Assembly: GCA_947177395.1 (NCBI GenBank)
Contig: CAMWUI010000010.1
Location: 1 to 64,000 of the forward strand
DNA: 64,000 nt
Direction: 5' to 3'
DNA from: an uncultured Paraprevotella sp.
Lineage (GTDB): Bacteria; Bacteroidota; Bacteroidia; Bacteroidales; Bacteroidaceae
Position 1 is the stretch's first letter; each line of letters begins with the position of its first letter. The notes beneath the pieces were generated by a model, which saw only the letters and a program-made list of their open reading frames with translations, was not told the DNA's origin and searched no databases. Of the stretch, positions 1 to 9,539 are shown in pieces. The position numbers were made by a program, and so were the translations under genes.

Positions 1-50
1 GCACCTGACTGTTAATCAGGGGGTCGTTGGTTCAAGCCCATCCTGAAGCG
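1..50 (+). tRNA. tRNA-Asn(GTT), 5' end cut by the window edge
   Basis: The first 50 bases are identical to the 3' two thirds of the complete tRNA-Asn that follows, from the end of the D arm through the anticodon loop (GTT), T arm and acceptor strand. No CCA is encoded. It is the upstream copy of a tandem pair. Confidence 0.95.
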
Positions 51-75
51 CAAAAGGAAATTCAGATTGCAATTT

Positions 76-149
76 GCTTCAGTAGCTCAGTTGGTTAGAG
101 CACCTGACTGTTAATCAGGGGGTCGTTGGTTCAAGCCCATCCTGAAGCG
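76..149 (+). tRNA. tRNA-Asn(GTT)
   Basis: A complete 74-nt cloverleaf. The acceptor stem GCTTCAG (76-82) pairs with CTGAAGC (142-148) and G149 is the discriminator. The anticodon stem CCTGA/TCAGG encloses the loop CTGTTAA with anticodon GTT at 110-112. The T loop TTCAAGC is normal. CCA is not encoded. Confidence 0.97.
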
Positions 150-153
150 CAAA

Positions 154-190
154 AACCTTGCAAGCCGTACTTGCAAGGTTTTGTGCTTTT
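154..190 (+). terminator. Rho-independent terminator of the tRNA-Asn pair
   Basis: A perfect 10-bp inverted repeat, AACCTTGCAA (154-163) and TTGCAAGGTT (171-180), with a 7-nt loop, is followed by a T-rich run (TTGTGCTTTT). Confidence 0.85.
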
Positions 191-224
191 ATAAAAGCGT
201 TTAAAAGAGAAATTTCGTATCTTA

Positions 225-275
225 ATAAAAAAGAAAGCGAGGCTGTGTCGTAACGGAAAGTTACGTCGCAACCTC
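225..275 (-). terminator. Terminator of the V-ATPase operon
   Basis: An imperfect 16-bp inverted repeat (239-254 with 260-275, three mismatches or wobbles) lies just past the atpK stop codon. Read on the minus strand it is followed by GCTTTCTTTTTT. The same hairpin sequence recurs as the pckA terminator at 28574-28607. Confidence 0.75.
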
Positions 276-301
276 ACTCCGTACAGAGATGTTCTTTCAG
301 C

Positions 302-775
<474 letters not shown>

Positions 776-793
776 TTAATAATTTTGATTTGA

Positions 794-2680
794 TTATTCT
801 TTTCTTTTATAAGTTTTCATCCTAAAAGGCGAATATTCCTTGCCTCCGCCCTCGAACTCGGCATTCTTGAAGAACTCAACAAATGTCAGTCGCATGGGAT
901 GGACAAAGGAACTGATCATGCACAGGGCAAAGTTGATGCCATGCCCCAACAGCAAGACAACGAGCAGAGGCAACCAACGCCCCCACCAAGACAAAGACTC
1001 CGTCAGGTCGAAAGCCAGTTGGTTGAACACGCTGCCCAACACACCGCCCGTCAGTCCCAGGGCAAACAGACGGATGTAGGAAAGCAGGTCGCCCAATAGG
1101 CCGGTTGCCATGTTGTAGGTCGACCAGACACCGGAACCGAAGTTCACCACCACATTCCTGTCGGGCGAATTATAGAAATAGATGCCCAGACCACTGATGC
1201 CTATCAGGCCATAAAACAGCCAGACAAGCACCTGAGGCAATTCCACACCGCAGGACGGCAGACCGAAGCAAAGGACGGCGGAAACCAAAGCCACCACCCA
1301 AGACAGCTTGCCGATGCCGTACCTCCAGCCATAAAGGCGGGCTGCCTTGGCCGCACTCATACACATGCCTACCAGCACCTGGAATAGACCTATGAATACA
1401 GAAATCACCATCATCGGGCTATAGCCGAACAGCAGATAGTTGCTTTCATTGATGAAGTAAGGCTTCACAGAAGCCAGGAATGCCCAATCCTGCTTTGTCA
1501 GGTCGATACCAAAGACCGAACCGGTAAGCAGACCGCAGACAACCGTCATTGTTCCTAGGAAAATCCCCAGAGTGCCGTAAGCCTTCATGTCAGCGCCCAG
1601 TTTCCGTCTTGCCACCAGACTTGCCGCAAGAATCAGCAGGCCATAACCGGCATCTCCCATGCACAGACCGAAGAAAAGCATGAAGAAGGGAGCCATCACC
1701 GGCGTCGGGTCCAAGTCGTGATAATTCGGCAAAGAGTACATGCGCAGAATCGGCTCGAACAGGGAACTGTAGGCGTTGTTCTTGATCTTAACAGGCACAT
1801 CATCCTCAAAAGCAGGATCTTCCATCTCGTAATAGATATGAGACCGTGTCAGGACATCCGCCACGTCCTCCGCCTTTTCCGCGAGCACCCATCCTACCAT
1901 CAGTTTTACGGCATCGCCGGCCAGCGATTCGGCACTCAGGCGTACTTTTGACAACGAAATCCGGTTTTCGTTATCCACCTGGGCCGCCAGCAGTATCTCA
2001 CGAGATTCCGCCCCGATGCGCAACAGATGCTCGTGCGAAGCATCCAGAGATTCCGTCAGTGCCCGCTCTTCCTTCTTGTAATAGGAAAGGGACTCTCCGG
2101 GAAGTACAAGATGCTCCGCCGTAATGTCCGGAAGCGTATCGGTAATGGTCACGAAATAAGTCTTACCTTTCAGCTCATTGACAGGCACAGCGAAAAACTC
2201 ATCCATCCACGCCACCTTGAACATCTTGGTGGGGCAGACAAAGAAGTTTATCTGCCAGCCTTCGCGGGCCAGACGCTTCACTCCGCTCCATTCAAAATCA
2301 CCCCACGGTTCAAGCGCATGGATGCTTTTCCGTACGTCGTCCAGCCGGTGCCTCAGCACGTTCTCATTGGCCAGTTCAGTTTCCACTTCCTCCACGATGT
2401 CCGCACCCAGCGTCCTCACCTCATCAACCGGCATGCTTTCCACGTCCCCGCGCCGTTCATACGCATTGTGCGGCTTGTAGGTTTCTTTTGCGAAATCCAG
2501 AGCGGACAATGCCTTCTTATACCGGTCCGCCATGTCCATTCCGGCGCGGAAGTCGTCGCTCGTGGCTCCGCTGGCCAATTCCTGCACGTGCACCACCCCA
2601 ATGTTACGGATGTCGGTCAGAAAACTCTCGTATTCCTTTGTCGTCACCAGAAAGGTGAGCTTCTTCATTTTTTCAATCAT
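794..2680 (-). CDS. atpI: V-type ATPase subunit I (membrane stator)
   Basis: This 628-residue subunit corresponds to the a/I subunit that links the peripheral stalk to the membrane and forms the ion half-channels. The N-terminal 300 or so residues are hydrophilic and helical. From about residue 330 there is a run of seven or eight membrane segments, starting near the motif FGLCMGDAGYG. The segment SYIRLFALGLTGG holds the arginine that is essential in this family. The start ATG overlaps the atpD stop codon in an ATGA, so the two are probably translationally coupled. Confidence 0.95.
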   Translation of the reverse strand: MIEKMKKLTFLVTTKEYESFLTDIRNIGVVHVQELASGATSDDFRAGMDMADRYKKALSALDFAKETYKPHNAYERRGDVESMPVDEVRTLGADIVEEVETELANENVLRHRLDDVRKSIHALEPWGDFEWSGVKRLAREGWQINFFVCPTKMFKVAWMDEFFAVPVNELKGKTYFVTITDTLPDITAEHLVLPGESLSYYKKEERALTESLDASHEHLLRIGAESREILLAAQVDNENRISLSKVRLSAESLAGDAVKLMVGWVLAEKAEDVADVLTRSHIYYEMEDPAFEDDVPVKIKNNAYSSLFEPILRMYSLPNYHDLDPTPVMAPFFMLFFGLCMGDAGYGLLILAASLVARRKLGADMKAYGTLGIFLGTMTVVCGLLTGSVFGIDLTKQDWAFLASVKPYFINESNYLLFGYSPMMVISVFIGLFQVLVGMCMSAAKAARLYGWRYGIGKLSWVVALVSAVLCFGLPSCGVELPQVLVWLFYGLIGISGLGIYFYNSPDRNVVVNFGSGVWSTYNMATGLLGDLLSYIRLFALGLTGGVLGSVFNQLAFDLTESLSWWGRWLPLLVVLLLGHGINFALCMISSFVHPMRLTFVEFFKNAEFEGGGKEYSPFRMKTYKRKE

Positions 2681-3279
2681 GCCTCGACCTCCTTTCTTTT
2701 CTCCTGAAGTGATTTCAGAATCTTTTGCGAAGACTTGGACAGATTCTCCTCGTCTTCCATGAATCGCTTAATCTTGCGCACGGCCTCCTGATAGCCGGGT
2801 ATCTGCACTTTCTCGAAAAGATTCACCTTCTGTGTGGTTTTCTTGCGCGCATGTTCCAACAGACCGAGCTTCGCCAACACGAATTCCCGTTCTACGGCAG
2901 TCTTAGCAAGCCCCTGCAAAAGGTTGATGCCGTCGAAATACCATTTCGGACTACTGAAAAGGCCAAAGGGGCGTACCTCTAAGCGGATGTTGTTCAACAC
3001 AGGCACTCTGACCCCCGCAATCTTTTTCACACCCAGTTCCACGTCCTTGAGCGCCACCAGCGATGGATCGAATTCTCCCCACAGCGCATACATGGACTCA
3101 TACCCCTGTATCTGACTTTCCAGTTTCTTTTCCAACAGCATCGCATCGGCCTTGCACTTCTTCACCTCGAGACGCAACGCCGTCTCCTTGCTCTTGATGA
3201 TGGGCAAGGTGCGCTGGCGCAGTTTCAACTGCTTCTCAATCTGCTGAAGCGATGTCTTGTTATATTGAAACTTTATCAT
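2677..3279 (-). CDS. atpD: V-type ATPase subunit D (central stalk)
   Basis: This 200-residue, strongly charged protein is made of long helices at both ends, as in the D/gamma-like central shaft of V/A-type ATPases. The N-terminus (FQYNKTSLQQIEKQL) and the C-terminal Lys/Glu-rich helix fit the family length and pattern. It overlaps atpI by 4 bp downstream. The 36-bp gap upstream separates it from the four-helix-bundle gene that interrupts the usual B-D order. Confidence 0.93.
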   Translation of the reverse strand: MIKFQYNKTSLQQIEKQLKLRQRTLPIIKSKETALRLEVKKCKADAMLLEKKLESQIQGYESMYALWGEFDPSLVALKDVELGVKKIAGVRVPVLNNIRLEVRPFGLFSSPKWYFDGINLLQGLAKTAVEREFVLAKLGLLEHARKKTTQKVNLFEKVQIPGYQEAVRKIKRFMEDEENLSKSSQKILKSLQEKRKEVEA

Positions 3280-3315
3280 ATTTTCATACGAAATTAATAA
3301 TTAACAAGTAAAGAA

Positions 3316-3669
3316 TTAAAGCGACTGTCGGGTCGTGTTCACTATGCACACGAGCATTTTCTTCAGTTCCTCGCAATCTGCCTTGAGGGATTCATAAAGA
3401 CCCTCATCCAGCATGCCCGTCTGAAAAAGCAACTCAAGCCAATAGGATGTTTCATTTGCTTCTTTCAAAGCAATACGCATCTTATGAACAAAATCGGCTC
3501 TGCTCTCGGCATACTCGGCCTCCCGGACCAATGCCCCGACAGCCGTGCCCGAACGGACAACCTGGCCGGACAGGTCAAATTCTTTCCGCGCCTGCAAATA
3601 ACGCTTCAACTTGACTATCCGAATCGCAAAAGCCATAGTCTTCTGCTGCACTGCATTATCCGTTCCCAC
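3316..3669 (-). CDS. Four-helix bundle protein (IVP/S23 family) inside the V-ATPase operon
   Basis: This 117-residue protein reads like the four-helix-bundle family first seen as rRNA intervening-sequence proteins: an N-terminal FAIRIVKLKRYL helix, then SGQVVRSGTAVGALVREA, then KMRIALKEANETSYWLELL. The family function is not known. The start is a GTG at 3669; the next in-frame ATG (3636) would remove half of the first helix, so GTG is preferred. It lies between atpB (26 bp upstream) and atpD (36 bp downstream) and is presumably co-transcribed. Whether it assembles with the ATPase, acts as a chaperone or is only a passenger cannot be told from sequence. Confidence 0.85.
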   Translation of the reverse strand: MGTDNAVQQKTMAFAIRIVKLKRYLQARKEFDLSGQVVRSGTAVGALVREAEYAESRADFVHKMRIALKEANETSYWLELLFQTGMLDEGLYESLKADCEELKKMLVCIVNTTRQSL

Positions 3670-3695
3670 ACGTTCATTCTTTAATTCTTCATTCC

Positions 3696-5036
3696 TTAAT
3701 TTGCCTCGTCACTATTCCAATAAATGTCGGTAAATTCTTTCTTGATATTGATTTCCTCCAGTTTGAAGAATTTGCGGAACAGGCTCCAAGTCACATCAAG
3801 CATTTCCGTCATATCCAAATTCACATCGATGGCCAAGAGTTTGTCGGCATACTCCCGAGCAAAGTCCAGACAGCGACTGTCGTATTCCGTCAGGTCGAAT
3901 CCATTCTCCAACTTCGTCTTGGCATTGGCCGCATCGGAATACAGACGAATGGCTGCGTTCATCACCTGGGAATGATCCTTACGGGTCTTCTTTCCGGCCA
4001 CCAGCTGTTTCAGACGGGACAACGAACGGAACGGGTCTACGATTACCTTACCGATATCGCTGTCGCGGCGCAGGAAGAGCTGGCCCTCCGTGATATATCC
4101 GGTATTGTCGGGAACGGCATGTGTAATATCGCCGCCGCTCAATGTCGTCACGGCGATAATCGTGATGGAACCGCCGCCCACCTCGTCGGGAAACTGGACT
4201 GCCTTCTCGTAAATCTTCGCCAAATCGGAATAGAGCGAACCGGGCATGGAATCTTTGGACGGTATCTGATCCATACGATTGGACACAATGGCCAGAGAGT
4301 CGGCGTAGGAGGTCATGTCGGTAAGCAGCACGAGCACCTTTTCGTTCTTCTCCACGGCGAAATACTCGGCCGCAGCCAGTGCCATGTCGGGGACGAGCAG
4401 ACGCTCCACGGCGGGGTCCTCGGTCGTGTTCATGAACGAAATGATACGGTCGAGCGCACCGGCATTGGAGAACGTATTACGGAAGAAATAATAGTCGTCG
4501 TTGGTCATACCCATACCACCAAGAATGATCTTGTCAGCCTTGGCACGCAGGGCCACCATGGCCATCACTTCGTTAAACGGCTGGTCGGGATCGGCGAAGA
4601 AAGGTATCTTCTGTCCGGAAACCAGCGTATTGTTCAAGTCGATGCCGGCGATACCCGTAGCAATCAGTTCGCTGGGCTGGCGGCGACGCACGGGGTTCAC
4701 CGACGGTCCGCCGATTTCCACCTCACGTCCTTCGACCTCCGGGCCTCCGTCGATAGGTTTTCCATATGCATTAAAAAAGCGTCCGGCCAGTTGGTCGCTC
4801 ACCTTCAAAGTAGGTGACTTGCCCAAGAACACGACTTCGGCATTCGTCGGAATACCTCCCGTGCCCTCAAACACCTGGAGCGTCACTTCATCGCCTATAA
4901 TCTTCACCACCTGCGCCAGTTTGCCGTCGATGGTGGCCAGTTCGTCATATCCCACTCCCTGTGCCTTCAGCGAGCAGGTAGCTTTGGTAATCTGACTGAT
5001 TTTCGTATATACTTTCTGGAATGCTGTTGTTGCCAT
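3696..5036 (-). CDS. atpB: V-type ATPase subunit B (non-catalytic)
   Basis: This 446-residue subunit alternates with A in the catalytic hexamer. It has the beta-barrel N-terminal part, the NPVRRRQPSELIATG region and the central nucleotide-fold domain. The Walker A loop is replaced by FADPDQPFNEV, as normal for the B subunit. The motif LLTDMTSYADSL and the C-terminal helical domain are present. Only 8 bp separate it from atpA. Confidence 0.96.
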   Translation of the reverse strand: MATTAFQKVYTKISQITKATCSLKAQGVGYDELATIDGKLAQVVKIIGDEVTLQVFEGTGGIPTNAEVVFLGKSPTLKVSDQLAGRFFNAYGKPIDGGPEVEGREVEIGGPSVNPVRRRQPSELIATGIAGIDLNNTLVSGQKIPFFADPDQPFNEVMAMVALRAKADKIILGGMGMTNDDYYFFRNTFSNAGALDRIISFMNTTEDPAVERLLVPDMALAAAEYFAVEKNEKVLVLLTDMTSYADSLAIVSNRMDQIPSKDSMPGSLYSDLAKIYEKAVQFPDEVGGGSITIIAVTTLSGGDITHAVPDNTGYITEGQLFLRRDSDIGKVIVDPFRSLSRLKQLVAGKKTRKDHSQVMNAAIRLYSDAANAKTKLENGFDLTEYDSRCLDFAREYADKLLAIDVNLDMTEMLDVTWSLFRKFFKLEEINIKKEFTDIYWNSDEAN

Positions 5037-5044
5037 AATACTCC

Positions 5045-6802
5045 TTATTTTTTATTCTGTCCGGCAAGCAATTCTATCACTTGGTTCTTGAAATCGTTGT
5101 ACTGTTCCGATTTATAAACCGAATAGTTCATTTGCTTGCATACGTTAATCATCTTCTTGAAATAGTCGACCACATCGAGGAACGTGTCGAACTGGAATTC
5201 TGTCTCACAGATATCCACCACCAGATTCAGGATTTCCTCCTGCCGCTCAAGAGGAGTCACGGCATCCACTTCGTCAAACGCATCCTGCTGCAGGATAACG
5301 AAGTCTATGATTTCCGACTTCCAGAACGCCACATGATAATCCACGGGCACACCATCGTCTCCCAAGATGTTTATCTGTTCAGCGATTTCCTTTCCACGCT
5401 GCATTCTTGTTTTCAGTCCGTTGACTTTCTCAATCCATCCCGCTCCGATACGCTTCTCCACGTATTCGGCAAACTCCGGATATTCTAGATATTTCGAATA
5501 AGAGTCAATCGGATTGACAGCTGGATAACGTTTCTTATCCGCACGCTCCTGCTCCAGCCCGTAGAAACAGCGGGCCACCTTCTTCGTGTTTTCCGTCACA
5601 GGCTCTTTCAGGTTACCGCCGGCCGGGGACACCGTACCGATAAACGTGATGGAACCCACTTCGCCGTTGTTCAGATACACGTAACCCGCACGACCGTAGA
5701 AGTTGGATATCAAAGCAGATAGGTCCATCGGGAAGGCATCGGGGCCGGGCAATTCTTCCATACGGTTGGACATCTCGCGCAGTGCCTGTGCCCATCGAGA
5801 CGTAGAGTCGGCCATCAACAGCACGCGCAATCCCATGGCCCGATAATATTCCGCCATCGTCATGGCCGTATACACGGAAGCCTCGCGGGCAGCCACCGGC
5901 ATGTTGGACGTGTTGGCGATAATTATGGTACGCTCCATCAGTTTGCGTCCCGTATGCGGGTCTACCAGTTCGGGGAACTCGGTAAAGATTTCCACCACCT
6001 CGTTGGCACGCTCGCCGCAGGCGGCAATAATCACGATATCCGCTTCGGCCTGCTTGGATATGGCATGCTGAAGCACCGTCTTTCCCGTACCGAAAGGACC
6101 GGGGATAAAGCCCGTACCGCCCTCCACGATAGGATTCATCGTATCAATGGTACGCACGCCAGTCTCCAGCAGTTTGAACGGACGCGGTTTCTGTCTGTAG
6201 TTCGTCATGGCGAACTTCACAGGCCAATGCTGAATCATGTTTACCTCGATCTCCTGTCCGTTCTCATCGGTGAGCACGGCAATCACATCCCCCACCTTAT
6301 ACAATCCGGCAGGAGCCACACCTTTCACTGTCGCCGTCCCTTCCATCTGGAACGGAACCATGATTTTCAACGGCTGTGAGTTCTCTATCACCTCTCCCAG
6401 CCAGTCGGCCGCCTGTACCGTATCGCCGGCGTTCGCAATAGGGGTGAAATCCCACAGACGATCCTCATCCAGCGGGTCGGTATACTGTCCCCGCTTGAGG
6501 AACACGCCGTCCATCTTATCGAGGTCGTTCTGCAAACCGTCGAAATTCTTCGACAACATACCCGGTGCAAGTTTCACCTCCAGCATGTGCCCTGTAAACT
6601 CTGCCGGCGAGCCGACTTTCAGTCCACGCGTGCTTTCAAACACCTGCACATACACACTGGAGCCGACTACCTTAATCACCTCGGCCATCAAACGGTCCCC
6701 ACCTGTCTCGATATAGCAAATTTCGCCCTGAGACACAGGTCCGTCTACATTGAGCGTCACCATATTGGAAATAACGCCGCAAACAGTTCCTTTAGTCATC
6801 AT
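5045..6802 (-). CDS. atpA: V-type ATPase subunit A (catalytic)
   Basis: This is the 585-residue ATP-hydrolysing subunit. The P-loop GPFGTGKT is at residues 235-242, followed by the catalytic-domain motif CGERANEVVEIFTEFPEL. The segment LLMADSTSRWAQALREMSNRMEELPG is typical of V/A-type A subunits, as is the A-specific insertion ahead of the P-loop (about residues 110-210). Two adjacent ATG codons (6802 and 6799) could start it. It follows the DUF2764 gene by 15 bp. Confidence 0.97.
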   Translation of the reverse strand: MMTKGTVCGVISNMVTLNVDGPVSQGEICYIETGGDRLMAEVIKVVGSSVYVQVFESTRGLKVGSPAEFTGHMLEVKLAPGMLSKNFDGLQNDLDKMDGVFLKRGQYTDPLDEDRLWDFTPIANAGDTVQAADWLGEVIENSQPLKIMVPFQMEGTATVKGVAPAGLYKVGDVIAVLTDENGQEIEVNMIQHWPVKFAMTNYRQKPRPFKLLETGVRTIDTMNPIVEGGTGFIPGPFGTGKTVLQHAISKQAEADIVIIAACGERANEVVEIFTEFPELVDPHTGRKLMERTIIIANTSNMPVAAREASVYTAMTMAEYYRAMGLRVLLMADSTSRWAQALREMSNRMEELPGPDAFPMDLSALISNFYGRAGYVYLNNGEVGSITFIGTVSPAGGNLKEPVTENTKKVARCFYGLEQERADKKRYPAVNPIDSYSKYLEYPEFAEYVEKRIGAGWIEKVNGLKTRMQRGKEIAEQINILGDDGVPVDYHVAFWKSEIIDFVILQQDAFDEVDAVTPLERQEEILNLVVDICETEFQFDTFLDVVDYFKKMINVCKQMNYSVYKSEQYNDFKNQVIELLAGQNKK

Positions 6803-6817
6803 ATTTATGTATTCGTA

Positions 6818-7657
6818 TTATTTCTTAAATTCATCGGGCACACGCGCCTCACTCCTTAAATTATCAATAATCTTACGGAACGTCTCTTTCCCGGTCTCCG
6901 CATCGAGCAACGCCCAACGCTCCATCATATCCACTTTCACTATATAGGCAAACAAGGCCTCGACGGAGAACGGGTCGAAAAACGTCTGTTCGTCAAGCCA
7001 AGCCCACTTGAAAGCGTCGATGCGCTTCTCTTTCTCCACCGGGTCTTCGCACTCCACAATCTGCATAAGCTCGCCCACGTAATCCACCTCATTCTTCAAA
7101 TCGAAATCGCGCGTGTTATTGTGCCGTATCATGTCGCAAATCTCCCCCTGCCCTTTTACGTATTCGGACACATTCCAACCGTTCTTACGGGCAATCAACC
7201 CTGTAAGGATACTGGCCACGTTGAAGTTCAGTCCATACCATCTGGCCATCATTTTGTTTGAGATGGCCATGGCATATTCATAATAGGCCATAGCCATAGC
7301 ATCCGACGGGAAGTATCCGGAGATTTCCTTGTTATAGGCATAATCACGGGCAAACACCGACATGAAAGAAGGGAAACGGTGCACGTTGAAGTTCATCTCA
7401 CGCGCCGACGTAATCAAATCCTGATACTGTTCCTGTGCGAAATTGCCACGCGGGTCAATTTCCGCCTCCGGATTCTCAAGTAGCCTTACAAGATTCCGGC
7501 AGTCGTAATACAGAAAGAACACGTAGAGCAACCTCTTGTCGGCCTCTGGCACCTGCCCTTTCAGATGTTCTTTCAGCTCCAGCATTGACGGCGCAGACTT
7601 GCTGTCGTCAAGCGACAAGTCTGGCAATCCGGCCATCAAATAATAATAGTTCCCCAT
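6818..7657 (-). CDS. DUF2764 protein, probable subunit C-like component of the V-ATPase
   Basis: This 279-residue protein starts GNYYYLMAGLPDLSLDD, the hallmark of the DUF2764 family, which in Bacteroidetes and some other phyla sits between atpE and atpA. It is largely helical with many Tyr and Trp residues. No classical subunit C, F or G gene is present in this operon, so the position suggests it replaces the C subunit that couples the central shaft to the c ring. That is an inference from context and size, not from visible homology. Confidence 0.85.
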   Translation of the reverse strand: MGNYYYLMAGLPDLSLDDSKSAPSMLELKEHLKGQVPEADKRLLYVFFLYYDCRNLVRLLENPEAEIDPRGNFAQEQYQDLITSAREMNFNVHRFPSFMSVFARDYAYNKEISGYFPSDAMAMAYYEYAMAISNKMMARWYGLNFNVASILTGLIARKNGWNVSEYVKGQGEICDMIRHNNTRDFDLKNEVDYVGELMQIVECEDPVEKEKRIDAFKWAWLDEQTFFDPFSVEALFAYIVKVDMMERWALLDAETGKETFRKIIDNLRSEARVPDEFKK

Positions 7658-7666
7658 ATGCCTGTT

Positions 7667-8254
7667 TTAAAACAACATCTCCACCAACTGAGGACGGAGG
7701 AACTCCTTGAAGTATGCCACAAATTCCGCTTCACCGAAATTTACCTTATAAGACCCGTCGGCCGGAGAAATGGAAAAGGACGTCGGTTTGCCGTTCACTT
7801 TCTCTATCTTTACACCTTTATCCAGCAAATCCTTGGCCTTAGCTGCAAAAAAAGCCTTCACCCCCTCGGCATCTGCCGCCGAAATGACCGGAGCGTCGCC
7901 CGAAGCCCAGTTTTTGGCCATAACCACCATAAGCTGACCAAGGAAATCCTTGTCTGCCATCTGTCCGGCCACAGCTTCCGCCACGACTTTATCCGTAACC
8001 ACATTGGCGACCTCGCTCTTCAAGGCGCTCATCGCCTGACCTGCATAAAGTTTCAGTTCCGATTTCGTATTGGCATCCAGACCGGCTGCATCCTTACGCG
8101 CGTCCGCCACGATCTGTTCCGCCTGCGCCTTGGCTCCAGCTATGATTTTTGCCGCCTCAGCCTTGGCTTCTTCTACAAGCCGCTGCCCCTCGGCATTTCC
8201 TTTCTCCACACCTTCACGATAGAGTTTTTCCGTCAATTCTTGAATCTTTTCCAT
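7667..8254 (-). CDS. atpE: V-type ATPase subunit E (peripheral stalk)
   Basis: This 195-residue first gene of the operon begins with about 80 residues of Ala/Glu/Lys-rich helix (EEAKAEAAKIIAGAKAQAEQ), the coiled-coil stalk of subunit E, followed by a smaller globular C-terminal part. Its normal heterodimer partner G is not encoded nearby. The upstream non-coding 214 bp (8255-8468) must hold the operon promoter. The best but weak minus-strand -7 candidate is TAATATTG at 8361-8368. Confidence 0.9.
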   Translation of the reverse strand: MEKIQELTEKLYREGVEKGNAEGQRLVEEAKAEAAKIIAGAKAQAEQIVADARKDAAGLDANTKSELKLYAGQAMSALKSEVANVVTDKVVAEAVAGQMADKDFLGQLMVVMAKNWASGDAPVISAADAEGVKAFFAAKAKDLLDKGVKIEKVNGKPTSFSISPADGSYKVNFGEAEFVAYFKEFLRPQLVEMLF

Positions 8255-8468
8255 TTTCTTATTGTATTTCTTTTTCGTTATTTCATTTCCTTGTAAAGAG
8301 CGTTTTTGTCGTTTTCGGCTTAAAATTAAGCATTTTTTCCAATCCCGCCATACAACGTTGCAATATTATTTATACAAATCAGATGTTTAAACATTCTTTC
8401 CACCTAAAAAGAGATAAGACAACCTTTCACCCACCTGCCATAGCGGACAATAACCGCCGTTTCGGCAT

Positions 8469-9524
8469 TTAAGAGCGACGGACGATATATTTGTGATAAA
8501 GCCACGCACAGACCAAAGTTGTAACGATATATCCGAATAACGACGTATAAACCCAACCTAACTTCACCAACAGCAGCCACAGAGGACGCAGGGATGGATG
8601 AACCACAAAAACAGACGCAGAAATACCCCCTACCCATGACAACGGCCGCCACCACCGGCACGGTACTGCCCGCAACAATGCCAGACAGAGAATTATCCAG
8701 AATACCGGCACAAATGTCCACGTGTATTTATCGTAACATCCCCACATTACCAGCCCGCACAATATCGGTATCAACAGAATATTAATCCAACGGGCCGAAG
8801 GCCAGCACCAGCCATAACGGGCGACACTCACACCCAGCACAAACGTCAACAGGGAACCGGGGAAGTTATAGCGTACATACTCCAGCCAAACAACGGAAGA
8901 ACGGGTGCCCCGCGACAACAGCCACAACTGCAGCCCCACAGACAGAACCGTCGCACACCACAATGGGAGCCTTCCCCTACGGAACAGAAGCAGGCGGTAA
9001 ATCAAATAGAGTTGCATCGTCAGCCCGAAATACCAGTAGGGACCGGGCAGAATGTGCGTCGAAGGAGCCGGAGACAAATTGACAAGAAAAAGAAGCTGCA
9101 ACAAGACATCACGGAACGTAAAACGGAACATACCTTCCAGCCACGTATCCACGACCATGAACAACACCCACGCGGGCAACATCAGCCGCCACAGCTTACG
9201 GGCATTATAGAGCACAAAACACCCTACAGGCACAGTGCCGTCCTGCCCCTCGTACTTCCGGACCAGCCCATAACCGCTGAGAAAGACAAACACCGGCACG
9301 CCATAATGTCCGAAATAAGAAAAAATGTCGAGTGGAAGGGTCTTGTAGAACGTACAAATGTGGTTCCACATATAATAAGCCCACTTGAAACTATACGTAT
9401 ATTCACTTTCCTTCACCGTATAAGGCAACCAGTGGGTGAAGTTGTGCAATATGATACCCAGTATAGCTAATCCGCGAAGAACAGCCGCATCTTGCCGGTT
9501 CAGTTCCAGTTTATTCATATCCAT
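8469..9524 (-). CDS. Membrane acyltransferase, acyltransferase-3 family
   Basis: This 351-residue integral membrane protein has about ten hydrophobic segments. The N-terminal motif RGLAILGIILHNFTHW carries the Arg and His expected of acyltransferase-3/OafA-type enzymes, which move acetyl or other acyl groups onto surface glycans. Starts at 9524 or 9518 are both possible. It is the last gene of a minus-strand operon behind two phosphoethanolamine-transferase-like genes, so a role in decorating LPS or another surface glycan is likely (inference). Confidence 0.85.
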   Translation of the reverse strand: MDMNKLELNRQDAAVLRGLAILGIILHNFTHWLPYTVKESEYTYSFKWAYYMWNHICTFYKTLPLDIFSYFGHYGVPVFVFLSGYGLVRKYEGQDGTVPVGCFVLYNARKLWRLMLPAWVLFMVVDTWLEGMFRFTFRDVLLQLLFLVNLSPAPSTHILPGPYWYFGLTMQLYLIYRLLLFRRGRLPLWCATVLSVGLQLWLLSRGTRSSVVWLEYVRYNFPGSLLTFVLGVSVARYGWCWPSARWINILLIPILCGLVMWGCYDKYTWTFVPVFWIILCLALLRAVPCRWWRPLSWVGGISASVFVVHPSLRPLWLLLVKLGWVYTSLFGYIVTTLVCAWLYHKYIVRRS

Positions 9525-9539
9525 TTCTCTTTTCCATAA

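Noticed and set aside
3316-3636. ATG start at 3636 for the four-helix-bundle protein
   Set aside because: It would remove the first half of helix 1; the GTG at 3669 keeps the family length.
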